From positions 1-27,071 of the forward strand of contig JAVLBP010000018.1 of NCBI GenBank assembly GCA_031581145.1: DNA of 27,071 bases, in the 5' to 3' direction. Source of the stretch: UBA8296 sp031581145. GTDB taxonomy: Bacteria; Bacteroidota; Rhodothermia; Balneolales; Balneolaceae. The position numbers were made by a program, and so were the translations under genes. Shown piece after piece: positions 13,974 to 21,714 of the stretch. The notes beneath the pieces were generated by a model. The model was not told the origin of the DNA. It saw nothing but the letters and a program-made list of their open reading frames with translations, and searched no databases. Each line of letters opens with the position of its first letter. The first letter of the stretch is position 1.

Positions 13974-16652
13974 CTAGGCCACCGAGGGTTGAGGTGTGCC
14001 ATCGGATGGCGTTTTGGTCTGCTTGGCTTTTTTGGCATTGCGATCGCGAGCCCAATGTCTAAAGATTGAAATACTAAAGCCACCCATAAGTAAAAATGTA
14101 CCAAACCAGACCGCCGAGACAAAAGGTTTTTTCTCTACGGTGAGATAGATCCAGTCTTCTTCTATAAATTCATTCAGTCCAGCGACGGAGATCTCGATCG
14201 ATTCATCGTTTGGAACAATGGATGAAAACTGCACATCTAGTCCCCATTCTTCTATCTGTAAGGATGGTGAATAGGTAAAGTTTTCCCCTTCATCGATAAA
14301 TACAGCAAACAGAGGCACCACATCATAGCTTCTTCCTGTTGGCATATGGGTCACTTGAATGTTGGCGCGAATTGCTACCTGAGTATTCTCAGGGACTTCA
14401 TCTTCTTGTGCTGGTTCATATCCAGAAAACGTGAATTGATAAGGACCTGCTTGCACAGGATCATTGGGCGATAACGACACCACCGCAACAGAGTCTGTGG
14501 TCGACGCCTGGGCCCCTGCTGAAGGCGCCTCTGTAGAACCGCCAGTCGTACCATTTGTTGCCCCACTAGCTTGTTGTGAAGAGGCACCTGAGCTTTGATC
14601 GCTTACAGTTCGCGACACCGCAGCCTCATTCATCGTGGCTTGAGCTGCAATCTGCTCATTGCGACGCTCTACCAAAGCCGATCCTCCCACAAAGAGATAG
14701 ATATCACTCATCCATCCCGTTAAAATGTCTGGATCCACAGACCAATCCACACGATCCGATTGCGCGGTACTATTCATCGGGTACACCTCTGGGGACAATG
14801 TAAAGGTCTCCCGGCCATCAAGAGGTTGAAACGTTAAAGTGTAGACTTGGGTGCCAGGTCTTGGAGTATCTTTAAGCTCATACCCTTCATAGGTCACCAT
14901 ATACTGTTGATTGACCACCTTGGGTTGATTACGCTGAAGCTCAAAACTTTCGATTTGAGTGGTAATGGGAAACCCATCCTCGTCGTAGGCCTCTCCAGCG
15001 GCGACACGGGCATTAAAGCTTTCGGTCACAGGTGGTACAAGAAACGTGCTGAATTTGGAGCTAGCCAATACACCGATCAATAGTACTCCAAAGCCTATAT
15101 GCGTGACAGTTCCCCCAATCAGTGCAGGTTTTTTGACAAGCAATGACCCCATCACCCAGGCATTACCGATCACCGTAAACCACCCAACCCAGAAAAACGT
15201 GATGGAATAAAGATCGTTCACCTGCCCCATGATGGCCGATATCGCTGTAATGACCGTCGTAGCGATTGTGGGGAGTAACAAGCTCGACCCAAGGCTTACC
15301 CAAGAGTGGCGTTGCCAAAACACCATCTGCCCCATGACCGTGAGGACTCCCATGACCAGTGCCAGAGGTCCACTCCAATCATTATAAAACTGAATATCGG
15401 GTGGGGTGGGGTTGTCATAGAATAAACGTCCAATAATCGGTGAACTCGTCCCAAGAATAATTACTAGACCCAACACCAAGAGTAAAATCGACCCTGTGAA
15501 GGTGAATACCTCTTTACTGAGCAAGCTACTCTCCTTTTTTGGCTTAGGTAGATCACGATAACGCCAGAAATAGAAGCCAAAGCCAAGCACCGTGATGGCA
15601 ATCATGAAGGCCAAAAGCTGGTTATACAGCCCCAAATCAACAAAGGAGTGAACTGAGGCATTGGCTAGGACGCCGGAGCGAGTCAAAAATGTCTCGTAGA
15701 TAATGAGGACATAGGCAAAAATGGCAAAAAAGAGGCTTGCACTATGGGCTCTTGAGCTCTTTTTTTGGATAATCATGGTGTGAATCCCTGCCGTACCAAT
15801 CAACCATGGAACCAACGAGGCATTCTCGACTGGATCCCATGCCCAATAGCCACCAAACGAGAGGGTTTCGTATGCCCAATAGCCACCGAGGAAAATCGCT
15901 GTGAGCAAGAAAACGTTTGCAGAGAGCGTCCAGGGTAATGCAGGACGAACCCATTCGTGGTAGGTGCGTGTCCAGAGCGAGGCGATGGCAAAGGCAAATG
16001 GCGCTGTCATCATGGCAAAGCCAACAAACAGGGCGGGTGGATGGATCATCATCCATGGACTCTTGAGTAGATCGTTGAGCCCACGGCCATCAGCAGGGAC
16101 AAAGTTGGGATTCGCCTGCAAGAACGGGGCATTTGGCATCTCTTCCACGAGTGTCCGGAATGGTGATGCACCTAACATCACCCCCTCACCAAAGGACCAG
16201 CCGAGCAACATGGAGAGTAAAAACACCTGCGTGAAGCCCATAACCGACATAACCGGCCAACGATACGGAGCCCGAGTCCATGCCATTAAGCCAAGTCCTA
16301 GCAGGGAAGACATAAAAATCCATATCAAAAATGACCCCTCCTGTCCCCCATAAAACGCTGACAGTAGGTACTGCATGGGAAGGTCCAAGGAGGTATAATT
16401 CCACACATAATAGTATTGGAACTGGTGATTGGCGATGAGCAATAGCAGCACAGCAGAGGCGCCCACGACGGAAGCCAACTGAAGCCCCCAGAAGGACTTG
16501 GTACTGACAGCCCACACTCGTTTGGACACAGGAGGATGCTGCAGACTTGCAAAAGCTGCGGTCACCATTCCCAGCAACGCTGATGCAAACCCAAGGTTGA
16601 TCAGTGTTTTGCCGAGAAATCCAAGTTCAGACCAACTCAGAATCTCGTTCAA
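13974..16652 (-). CDS. ccmF: Cytochrome c heme lyase subunit CcmF
   Basis: Polytopic membrane protein that presents heme for attachment to apocytochrome c in System I maturation. The WWD tryptophan-rich motif is complete (GGYWAWDPVENASLVPW, residues ~268-285), preceded by GGQEGSFLIWIF and followed by LTRSGVLANASVHSF, as in CcmF/NrfE. I place the start at TTG 16650-16652. AGGAGG lies 7 nt upstream and the TTG overlaps the ccmE stop (TTGA), giving 892 residues. An ATG 54 nt further upstream would overlap ccmE by 58 nt. The length exceeds E. coli CcmF (~650) by a long periplasmic part after the core. That part includes a Ser/Gly/Thr/Ala-rich linker (~685-725) and a beta-rich domain before the last TM segment and a basic tail. 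Confidence 0.93.
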   Translation of the reverse strand: MNEILSWSELGFLGKTLINLGFASALLGMVTAAFASLQHPPVSKRVWAVSTKSFWGLQLASVVGASAVLLLLIANHQFQYYYVWNYTSLDLPMQYLLSAFYGGQEGSFLIWIFMSSLLGLGLMAWTRAPYRWPVMSVMGFTQVFLLSMLLGWSFGEGVMLGASPFRTLVEEMPNAPFLQANPNFVPADGRGLNDLLKSPWMMIHPPALFVGFAMMTAPFAFAIASLWTRTYHEWVRPALPWTLSANVFLLTAIFLGGYWAYETLSFGGYWAWDPVENASLVPWLIGTAGIHTMIIQKKSSRAHSASLFFAIFAYVLIIYETFLTRSGVLANASVHSFVDLGLYNQLLAFMIAITVLGFGFYFWRYRDLPKPKKESSLLSKEVFTFTGSILLLVLGLVIILGTSSPIIGRLFYDNPTPPDIQFYNDWSGPLALVMGVLTVMGQMVFWQRHSWVSLGSSLLLPTIATTVITAISAIMGQVNDLYSITFFWVGWFTVIGNAWVMGSLLVKKPALIGGTVTHIGFGVLLIGVLASSKFSTFLVPPVTESFNARVAAGEAYDEDGFPITTQIESFELQRNQPKVVNQQYMVTYEGYELKDTPRPGTQVYTLTFQPLDGRETFTLSPEVYPMNSTAQSDRVDWSVDPDILTGWMSDIYLFVGGSALVERRNEQIAAQATMNEAAVSRTVSDQSSGASSQQASGATNGTTGGSTEAPSAGAQASTTDSVAVVSLSPNDPVQAGPYQFTFSGYEPAQEDEVPENTQVAIRANIQVTHMPTGRSYDVVPLFAVFIDEGENFTYSPSLQIEEWGLDVQFSSIVPNDESIEISVAGLNEFIEEDWIYLTVEKKPFVSAVWFGTFLLMGGFSISIFRHWARDRNAKKAKQTKTPSDGTPQPSVA

Positions 16653-17047
16653 CTTGACGCCTCCTGCATTTGTAGGGCACTTGGATCGTTGTACTTGGAG
16701 GGACACTTCATGAGCATATCGTTTGCCACGAAGACATCGGTGTCGCCCCGATACTCACCAATGACCACAATCTGTGTAGCCTGTTCAAAGTTGTTGGGCT
16801 TTGGGCGAGGGTAGAGAATCTTGCGCTTATTGCCGGTTTCATCTTTCATCCAAAACGAAAACTGCATGGTCTCACGGTTGAAGTAGACCTCTTGTGTGTC
16901 GTCCCACGTACCAACCACATGAGCCCCTTTCATCCCTTCGGCACCCTCAAAGTCGACATAGGTCGAGATAGAGTTCCCAAAATTATAGAACACTAGAGAG
17001 GTGAAGGCAATGATAGCCACAATGCCAAGAAGGACTTTAATTTTCAT
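16649..17047 (-). CDS. ccmE: Cytochrome c maturation heme chaperone CcmE, Cys-type
   Basis: Periplasmic heme chaperone tethered by an N-terminal membrane helix (residues ~4-22), with a beta-barrel (OB-fold) domain to residue ~110. In the classical protein heme binds covalently to His in HxxxY. Here the position is MLMKCPSKYND, so the motif is Cys115-x-x-x-Tyr119. This CxxxY variant is known from archaeal and some bacterial systems (often called System I*), and implies thioether-type or otherwise altered heme handling. Length 132 is normal. It overlaps ccmD by 4 nt (ATGA) and its stop overlaps the ccmF TTG, so the three genes are tightly coupled. Confidence 0.92.
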   Translation of the reverse strand: MKIKVLLGIVAIIAFTSLVFYNFGNSISTYVDFEGAEGMKGAHVVGTWDDTQEVYFNRETMQFSFWMKDETGNKRKILYPRPKPNNFEQATQIVVIGEYRGDTDVFVANDMLMKCPSKYNDPSALQMQEASS

Positions 17048-17427
17048 GTCGATGAAGGTTCTGGTGACGTTGACGTGATCGATGGTTTCGGTGAATCGGC
17101 GGTGGAGCTAGCCATAACGTTTGACGAAGAGTGTGTTGAAGCTCGTGCCGAGGCCTCAACGTGATGCAAGCGACGCTCTAGCCGGTACACAAAAAAGAGT
17201 AATACAAACCAAATAATGAGGCTCACTCCCAAAACGACAGGCCATAAATCGTTGGAGCCCATCAATTGAACAAACGCAGACTCCGTTTGGAGTGTAGGGT
17301 CTGCCGCTGTCGAGGTCACACCCTGCCACTTATCACCATAGGAAGCTGAAAGTGTGTCTACTTGCTGGGACATAGCTTGTGTATCCGTTTGGCCTTCCAC
17401 CTGTAATGCCTCATCGAGTTTGCCCAT
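17044..17427 (-). CDS. ccmD: CcmD-like heme exporter small subunit
   Basis: A single membrane helix (residues ~61-81, LWPVVLGVSLIIWFVLLFFV) is followed by the basic YRLERRLHHVE segment that typifies CcmD, the small protein holding CcmC and CcmE together. The protein is 127 residues, longer than E. coli CcmD (~69), owing to a polar N-terminal extension of ~60 residues and a Ser/Thr-rich C-terminal tail. Assignment rests on the helix, the charged follow-on and the position between ccmC (3-nt gap) and ccmE (4-nt overlap). Confidence 0.7.
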   Translation of the reverse strand: MGKLDEALQVEGQTDTQAMSQQVDTLSASYGDKWQGVTSTAADPTLQTESAFVQLMGSNDLWPVVLGVSLIIWFVLLFFVYRLERRLHHVEASARASTHSSSNVMASSTADSPKPSITSTSPEPSST

Positions 17428-17430
17428 TTG

Positions 17431-18141
17431 TTACACCTCCGACCCCGTTGACCGTTCCGTTCGTTGGTCTGTAGAACCAGCAACGCGACGAACGCGCAAA
17501 GTTAACGTAAACAACCACATAGCGACCAGAATAAATCCTATGATTGCTGGATAGAAGATATAACGAAGCTCGGGAGCCGTTATTTCACTGAACGCAGGAT
17601 TTCCTTCGGCGCCGGGGTGTAGGCTAGGTAGCTGGCGCGGAATCACATAGAGCAAAAACGGGACACTTGTGACGGCAAACACATTATATATCGCAGAAAT
17701 CCGAGCCCTTGTTTTGGGGTCTTCAAAAGCGGTCCGAAGTAAAAAATAGGCGACAAAAAGTAGCATGCTCATCGCGGCAAGATTCATTTTGGGCTCGGAA
17801 AGAATCCACCAAGCTCCCCACGTAAATCGTGCCCAAAGCGACCCTGTGAGTAATCCGCAGACACCAAAGACAATGCCAACCATAGTCGCCGCCGACGCTT
17901 TTTCGTCGTCACGCAGGGTTTCATTCATCAAATACTTCACGCTAAAAAAGAACCCTATGGCAAACATGGTCATCATCGTAAACCACATGGGGACATGTAG
18001 AAACAGGTTCCTGGCAGATTCTTCAAGAATCGGAATGCGTGGAATGGAGATGGCAAATCCAGCCACAAGCACCACGGTCATCCAGATCATGGTGAACCAT
18101 TTCCAGGGGGCTAATCGAAATGTTGGTGTTTTTGGGGTCAT
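17431..18141 (-). CDS. ccmC: Heme exporter / heme-handling protein CcmC
   Basis: Six-helix membrane protein that loads heme onto CcmE. Conserved periplasmic His residues are visible: His49 in RNLFLHVPMW and His175 in LPSLHPGAEG. The tryptophan-rich segment between them reads WARFTWGAWWILSEPKMN (103-120) where CcmC normally has WGTWWVWD, so the Trp-Asp end of the motif is replaced by Ile-Leu-Ser-Glu. I choose ATG at 18139-18141, giving 236 residues, near the 245 of E. coli. The alternative ATG at 18223-18225 adds 28 residues and abuts the divergent gene, leaving no room for a promoter. ccmA and ccmB are not adjacent. Confidence 0.88.
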   Translation of the reverse strand: MTPKTPTFRLAPWKWFTMIWMTVVLVAGFAISIPRIPILEESARNLFLHVPMWFTMMTMFAIGFFFSVKYLMNETLRDDEKASAATMVGIVFGVCGLLTGSLWARFTWGAWWILSEPKMNLAAMSMLLFVAYFLLRTAFEDPKTRARISAIYNVFAVTSVPFLLYVIPRQLPSLHPGAEGNPAFSEITAPELRYIFYPAIIGFILVAMWLFTLTLRVRRVAGSTDQRTERSTGSEV

Positions 18142-18225
18142 TCTGCCTAGTTTGTACTCATTCAAAATAATGAAATCCAACAATCCAGGCTTGAAAATCG
18201 TACCGAATTCGCGGTTTTTCGACAT

Positions 18226-18771
18226 ATGACCAAAACGAACCCCTTCGCTGAGAATCCGACAGAGAAAGCGCCTTCAAAAATTCGATGGCTCATTTTTTAT
18301 GTTTTGGCCACATTAAGTGTCCCCTTGGCCGGCATTGGGATTTGGAATCTTCGGGTGCTAGAAACCCACCGAAAGTCTCATAAAATCCGACTCACACCGG
18401 ACAATCTTGAAGTCGGCGTGGGTGCAGCACAACGCATATTGCCATGGGATCGCCTTGAGCCGATTACACTAGAGCGTGATGATTCGTGGCTCGGATGGTT
18501 TGGGTGGAAGATGATACGCGTAGATGCTGGGGCAGGACCGATTATCCTTCGTGGGTTTTGGGCAATGCCCTCCCTTGCGGAGGAGATGACAAGCCGACGA
18601 GAGCAGGCACACGCTCGACAATCCTCATCGAAAGAATCTCGTCCCGATGGAACAAAGCCGGGCACTACAGAGCAAGTCAATGAACTGGCATTTTTGTGGC
18701 AACAAGGGTTATTGACAGAGCAAGAGTATCAAACACAAGTGGACGCCTTACGCCGAGAGGGTGGTTCGTAG
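18226..18771 (+). CDS. Membrane protein with bacterial-PH-like domain and C-terminal SHOCT motif
   Basis: 181 residues. One hydrophobic segment (~20-42, IRWLIFYVLATLSVPLAGIG) precedes a beta-rich region resembling bacterial PH domains (HKIRLTPDNLEVGVGAAQRI, LPWDRLEPITLE, FGWKMIRVDAGAGPIILRGF). The last 27 residues (LAFLWQQGLLTEQEYQTQVD) have the SHOCT pattern, a short C-terminal oligomerisation helix pair. A Ser/Lys-rich linker (~130-150) joins the two parts. I do not know a function. It diverges from ccmC; if ccmC starts at 18141, 84 nt remain for the two promoters. It converges on dut across a hairpin. Confidence 0.55.
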   Translation: MTKTNPFAENPTEKAPSKIRWLIFYVLATLSVPLAGIGIWNLRVLETHRKSHKIRLTPDNLEVGVGAAQRILPWDRLEPITLERDDSWLGWFGWKMIRVDAGAGPIILRGFWAMPSLAEEMTSRREQAHARQSSSKESRPDGTKPGTTEQVNELAFLWQQGLLTEQEYQTQVDALRREGGS

Positions 18772-18778
18772 AGAGTAA

Positions 18779-18801
18779 TGGCAAATGATGGCAATTTGCC
18801 A
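18779..18801. terminator. Bidirectional hairpin between convergent genes
   Basis: TGGCAAAT (18779-18786) and ATTTGCCA (18794-18801) form a perfect 8-bp stem with a 7-nt loop, in the 34-nt gap between the PH/SHOCT gene and dut. There is no long T-run on either side, so efficiency as an intrinsic terminator is uncertain. Confidence 0.45.
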
Positions 18802-18805
18802 GTCG

Positions 18806-19264
18806 CTATTTGACCCCTGTACTGCCAAAACCCCCATCGCCTCTCGCAGTCTCGTCTAAGGTGTCCACGACATTCCATGTTGCCTGAACGACTGGCGCCA
18901 CCACCAATTGGGCAATTCGCTCACCATGCTCCACCACAAACGGTTCATCGCTGTGATTGACCATCAAAACGTGTACTTCGCCCCTAAAATCGGCGTCCAC
19001 CGTGCCCGGAGCATTAATCATCGTGATCCCTTTTTTGATTGCCAAGCCGCTACGTGGGCGCACTTGCACTTCGTAACCGCTTGGAATCGCCATTTTGAGC
19101 CCTGTAGGAACCGCTTTTCGTTCACCTGGGGCTAGGGTAATAGGCTCGGATAGTGCCGCGCGGACATCCATGCCTGCTGCATCGGCCGTTTCGTACGCGG
19201 GCAGGGGTAAGTCCTTAGCATGATCAAGTTGAACAACAGCTATGGCAGGTTGAGTAGGCGTCAT
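18806..19264 (-). CDS. dut: Deoxyuridine 5'-triphosphate nucleotidohydrolase (dUTPase)
   Basis: Hydrolyses dUTP to dUMP and pyrophosphate, keeping uracil out of DNA and supplying dTMP synthesis; homotrimer. All five family motifs are present in order: AGMDVRA (30-36), PRSGLA (70-75), GTVDADFRGE (87-96, catalytic Asp90), ERIAQLV (115-121) and the P-loop-like RGDGGFGSTG (141-150). Length 152 is standard. It follows the DUF3108 gene by 30 nt on the same strand and ends at a hairpin shared with the convergent gene. Confidence 0.97.
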   Translation of the reverse strand: MTPTQPAIAVVQLDHAKDLPLPAYETADAAGMDVRAALSEPITLAPGERKAVPTGLKMAIPSGYEVQVRPRSGLAIKKGITMINAPGTVDADFRGEVHVLMVNHSDEPFVVEHGERIAQLVVAPVVQATWNVVDTLDETARGDGGFGSTGVK

Positions 19265-19294
19265 CGTTAAGTGGTATTAAAGGCTGGTGTGATG

Positions 19295-20233
19295 TTAATG
19301 GCTAGGTATAGTCGTCTGGGAAGTAGTCGGCAGAGACGTAGTCTGGGAAGTAGTCGGCAGAGATGTAGTTCCACGCTCATCACTGACGGGGTTACGCTCG
19401 TAGGATAGCAGTTTAATCTTAACGTTTCCTACAAATATTTTAACCCAAGCTTCTAGGGGTACACGTTCAGGAGCGGTCGTAAACCAGCTTTTGAACCCGC
19501 CCGAAAACCCAAAAGGTCCCTTAATATTCGTCGTACCCTCGCTGAACCAAGCCTTTACCTCACCTTCTAATGCTGGCACGCTTCGAGGCTTCGCAGGTTC
19601 CTGGGTCGCAGCATCCAAATCGGCTTGTTCGTTTTCAATAAACACATTTAGACTGTATGGCTCTTGGTAGCCAGCGGCAAGGCGCGAGGCATAAAACACC
19701 AACGAACCACCCACAGCGGGTTGAACCAATGGCAGGACAGATTCAAGCTCACCACGGTCATAAAAACGGACGGAATCCACCTCATGATCAAATTCAATGG
19801 CCGTCCGCTCAAGGTCGCCATCGTGCAAATCGTCCCTCCAAAACCGCCTCTCGATAAGCTCGTTCTGATTCTCAAGATCAAAAAGTGAGGTAAAACGGAC
19901 TTCTCGGCGACCCACAAAAGGGATAGATTCATTGCCATAAATCGTCATGGTGAGGCGGTAATCTGAGGGGGTGCTCATGGTATCTTTCTCAGCTTGGGAG
20001 TGTACGCGCCCTTCAACCACCACATCCCCAACGGTGATAAAGCCGTAGTCGACGCGATAACGAAAGGTTTCTTGAAGCTTGACCAGATCTTCGATGGTGC
20101 GTGGTGTGGTGACAGATTCATCCACAGGGTCACCGGGAATCTGTTGAGCTGTTGCGGTGATGGCCCCAAAAGCAAGCCATGTGAGCGTACATACAGTCGC
20201 TACCAACCGGAAGTGTTTATCCATGCTTGCCAT
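19295..20233 (-). CDS. DUF3108-family exported protein
   Basis: About 312 residues from ATG 20231-20233, with a signal peptide (MDKHFRLVATVCTLTWLAFG then ITATAQQ). A longer frame opening at 20293 would overlap the upstream YffB-like gene by ~60 nt, and a GGGG lies just before the chosen start. The body has the DUF3108 features: FRYRVDYGFITVGDVVVEG, a central strand set ending SLVFYASRLA, and the WFSEGTTNIKGP/GFSGGFKSW segment, which in this family precedes the last strand pair. DUF3108 proteins are periplasmic or outer-membrane beta proteins of unknown role. The C-terminus is a Thr/Ser/Pro tail made of two 9-residue repeats, encoded by a 27-bp tandem repeat. Confidence 0.75.
   Translation of the reverse strand: MASMDKHFRLVATVCTLTWLAFGAITATAQQIPGDPVDESVTTPRTIEDLVKLQETFRYRVDYGFITVGDVVVEGRVHSQAEKDTMSTPSDYRLTMTIYGNESIPFVGRREVRFTSLFDLENQNELIERRFWRDDLHDGDLERTAIEFDHEVDSVRFYDRGELESVLPLVQPAVGGSLVFYASRLAAGYQEPYSLNVFIENEQADLDAATQEPAKPRSVPALEGEVKAWFSEGTTNIKGPFGFSGGFKSWFTTAPERVPLEAWVKIFVGNVKIKLLSYERNPVSDERGTTSLPTTSQTTSLPTTSQTTIPSH
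19314..19367. repeat. 27-bp tandem repeat (2 units) at the 3' end of the DUF3108 gene
   Basis: Units 19314-19340 and 19341-19367 differ at one base and encode TTSLPTTSQ twice. The repeat forms the low-complexity tail before the stop, in frame. Confidence 0.9.
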
Positions 20234-20234
20234 T

Positions 20235-20618
20235 CTACCCCATGGGTCGATCCGGAGCTGTGAACCCTTCAAAGGCCTCCACATCATAGCCAATCATAAC
20301 GGAATCTCCGCGAATCAACACGGGGCGAAGAATCATGGATTGATTCTCTAGCAAGACGTCCAACAGCTCGGCGTCACTTAGGTCTTTATCGGCAAGCTCA
20401 AGCTTCCTCCACGTCGTGCCTCGACGATTGATCAACGCATCTAATCCTACTTTTTGGCTCAACTCTTGGAGCTCCTCACGAGAGAGTGGGGCTTTTTTGA
20501 GGTCAATAAACTGAAAGGGGCGATCATGCTCCTCTAGCCACGCTTTGGTTTTACGAATTTTATCACAATTGGGAATACCTAAAACTAGCAGATTGTCCGT
20601 GTGTCCGTCACTTGGCAT
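20235..20618 (-). CDS. ArsC/Spx-family protein (YffB-like)
   Basis: 127 residues of the arsenate-reductase-like thioredoxin fold. The N-terminal GIPNCDKIRKTKAWLEE carries a single Cys18 in place of a CxxC. RRGTTWRKLELAD (65-77) and ILRPVLI (97-102, with the cis-Pro-type Arg-Pro) match YffB/Spx-related proteins more closely than true ArsC. Suggested roles in this family are redox or glutathione-linked; YffB itself has no settled function. The gene precedes the DUF3108 gene with essentially no gap. Its upstream region is a 17-bp tandem repeat array shared with the divergent lipoprotein. Confidence 0.8.
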   Translation of the reverse strand: MPSDGHTDNLLVLGIPNCDKIRKTKAWLEEHDRPFQFIDLKKAPLSREELQELSQKVGLDALINRRGTTWRKLELADKDLSDAELLDVLLENQSMILRPVLIRGDSVMIGYDVEAFEGFTAPDRPMG

Positions 20619-20635
20619 GGCTTGGGGATGAATTT

Positions 20636-20720
20636 TGTTGTGTAGGTCGAACTGGTGTGTAGGTCGACCAATTGTGATGGTCGCACAGTTGTGTTAGTCG
20701 ACCTGTTGCATTGGTCGCAC
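20636..20720. repeat. Five-copy 17-bp tandem array in a divergent promoter region
   Basis: Units at 20636-20652, 20653-20669, 20670-20686, 20687-20703 and 20704-20720 share the approximate consensus TGTTGTGTAGGTCGACC. All keep GTCG in register and end in CGAAC, CGACC, CGCAC, CGACC and CGCAC. There are no spacers, so this is not CRISPR. The array fills nearly all of the region between the YffB-like gene (minus, start 20618) and the lipoprotein gene (plus, start about 20777). An iteron-like or operator array for a DNA-binding protein is possible; so is a minisatellite. Confidence 0.85.
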
Positions 20721-20776
20721 ATAAGATGCGAGATTTTCAAGATAATGTGGAATCAAAATGGGTACATTTGTTCATA

Positions 20777-21322
20777 ATGACAGCTCGATGGATCCAACAA
20801 TTTACAGCATGGCGGTGGTGGACCGTTTGGTGTGTCCTTGGCATGGCGATCATGGGCTCTATGACTGGGTGCCAAACCGATGATGATGACCTTCAAAAGG
20901 AGTTTGAGCAAGAGGCCTACTCAAGCCCATCACAAATCACCCAGACAACCTTTAATGGCACGGTTGAGTCGAAAGATTCCAACGATTGGCGTGTGAGTCC
21001 ATATTATGCGGGTCTATTAACCGTCCAACCCCCTTTCCCAAATCCAGCGAACCCTACTCAAACCGTGCAGCTTTTGGTTACAATTCAAAGTCTGGATGTA
21101 TTATCAAAGGTGCGAGTCTGGACATTCAATCCGACTCGTCCTTCAGCGTTGTGGCCTGTCTGGAACAGTACCTCCTTGGGGGCAGGGATACTCGAAATCC
21201 CCCTCAACCCGATGAACTTGACACCATCGGGCTCCGTGAGTGAACTCCGCACGACACATCGCATCATTATGACCGACCAACTCGACCAAGTCATCACCTA
21301 CGGCGATGTTCAAATTCAGTAA
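20777..21322 (+). CDS. Predicted lipoprotein, unknown family
   Basis: From ATG 20777 the protein has 181 residues. The first 32 form a lipoprotein signal with a Trp-rich hydrophobic core and the box SMTGC (Cys32), followed by an acidic QTDDDD stretch. The frame is open further upstream (to 20711), but that would extend into the 17-bp repeat array and bury the signal peptide. The mature part has a PFPNPANPTQTVQLLVTI stretch reminiscent of the FPNPA-type beta-sandwich seen in C-terminal sorting domains, here in mid-protein, and ends in short beta-like segments. The function is unknown. It is first of a three-gene unit with an unknown gene and murA (gaps 8 and 18 nt). Confidence 0.65.
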   Translation: MTARWIQQFTAWRWWTVWCVLGMAIMGSMTGCQTDDDDLQKEFEQEAYSSPSQITQTTFNGTVESKDSNDWRVSPYYAGLLTVQPPFPNPANPTQTVQLLVTIQSLDVLSKVRVWTFNPTRPSALWPVWNSTSLGAGILEIPLNPMNLTPSGSVSELRTTHRIIMTDQLDQVITYGDVQIQ

Positions 21323-21330
21323 CTTTCGTC

Positions 21331-21696
21331 ATGGCCACGATTCGATTAACCCCCAGCATGAAAACAATCCTCTCAAATACCATGTATGTGGAACCTTGGG
21401 ATCGACTCCAACGCGAAACTGGGTTGCAGACCGGCGTACTTCGCGCCGACTTGGTAACGATGATCTCGCATGGGCTTGTCGACGTATTTCAGGATGAGGA
21501 TGGCGCTCCGACGACCCCATTTTTTGACGCAGATAATATGCAAGGCTTTCATTTTCAATCGACACATAAAGGGGTCAAAGCCCTTGCTTTAGCCAAAGCC
21601 AAAACCAACGAAGCTGGCAAAACTGCGGATAAGACATCGCAAAAAACCTCTGGCAACCGGCCGCCTGAGGCCAACAAAGACGGGGAACCATCATAA
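21331..21696 (+). CDS. Uncharacterised small protein upstream of murA
   Basis: 121 residues, soluble, no signal peptide. The first ~80 residues look folded, with alternating helical segments (MKTILSNTM, DRLQRETGLQTGVLRADLVT, MISHGLVDVFQD) that could be a small helix-turn-helix-like domain. The last ~35 are a Lys/Thr/Glu-rich low-complexity tail. I do not recognise the family. It lies 8 nt after the lipoprotein and 18 nt before murA, so it is very likely co-transcribed with cell-wall synthesis. Confidence 0.65.
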   Translation: MATIRLTPSMKTILSNTMYVEPWDRLQRETGLQTGVLRADLVTMISHGLVDVFQDEDGAPTTPFFDADNMQGFHFQSTHKGVKALALAKAKTNEAGKTADKTSQKTSGNRPPEANKDGEPS

Positions 21697-21714
21697 ACAC
21701 GTACATCATACGAT

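Noticed and set aside
20636..20720. CRISPR array
   Set aside because: The repeats are contiguous 17-mers without spacers and no cas gene is present.
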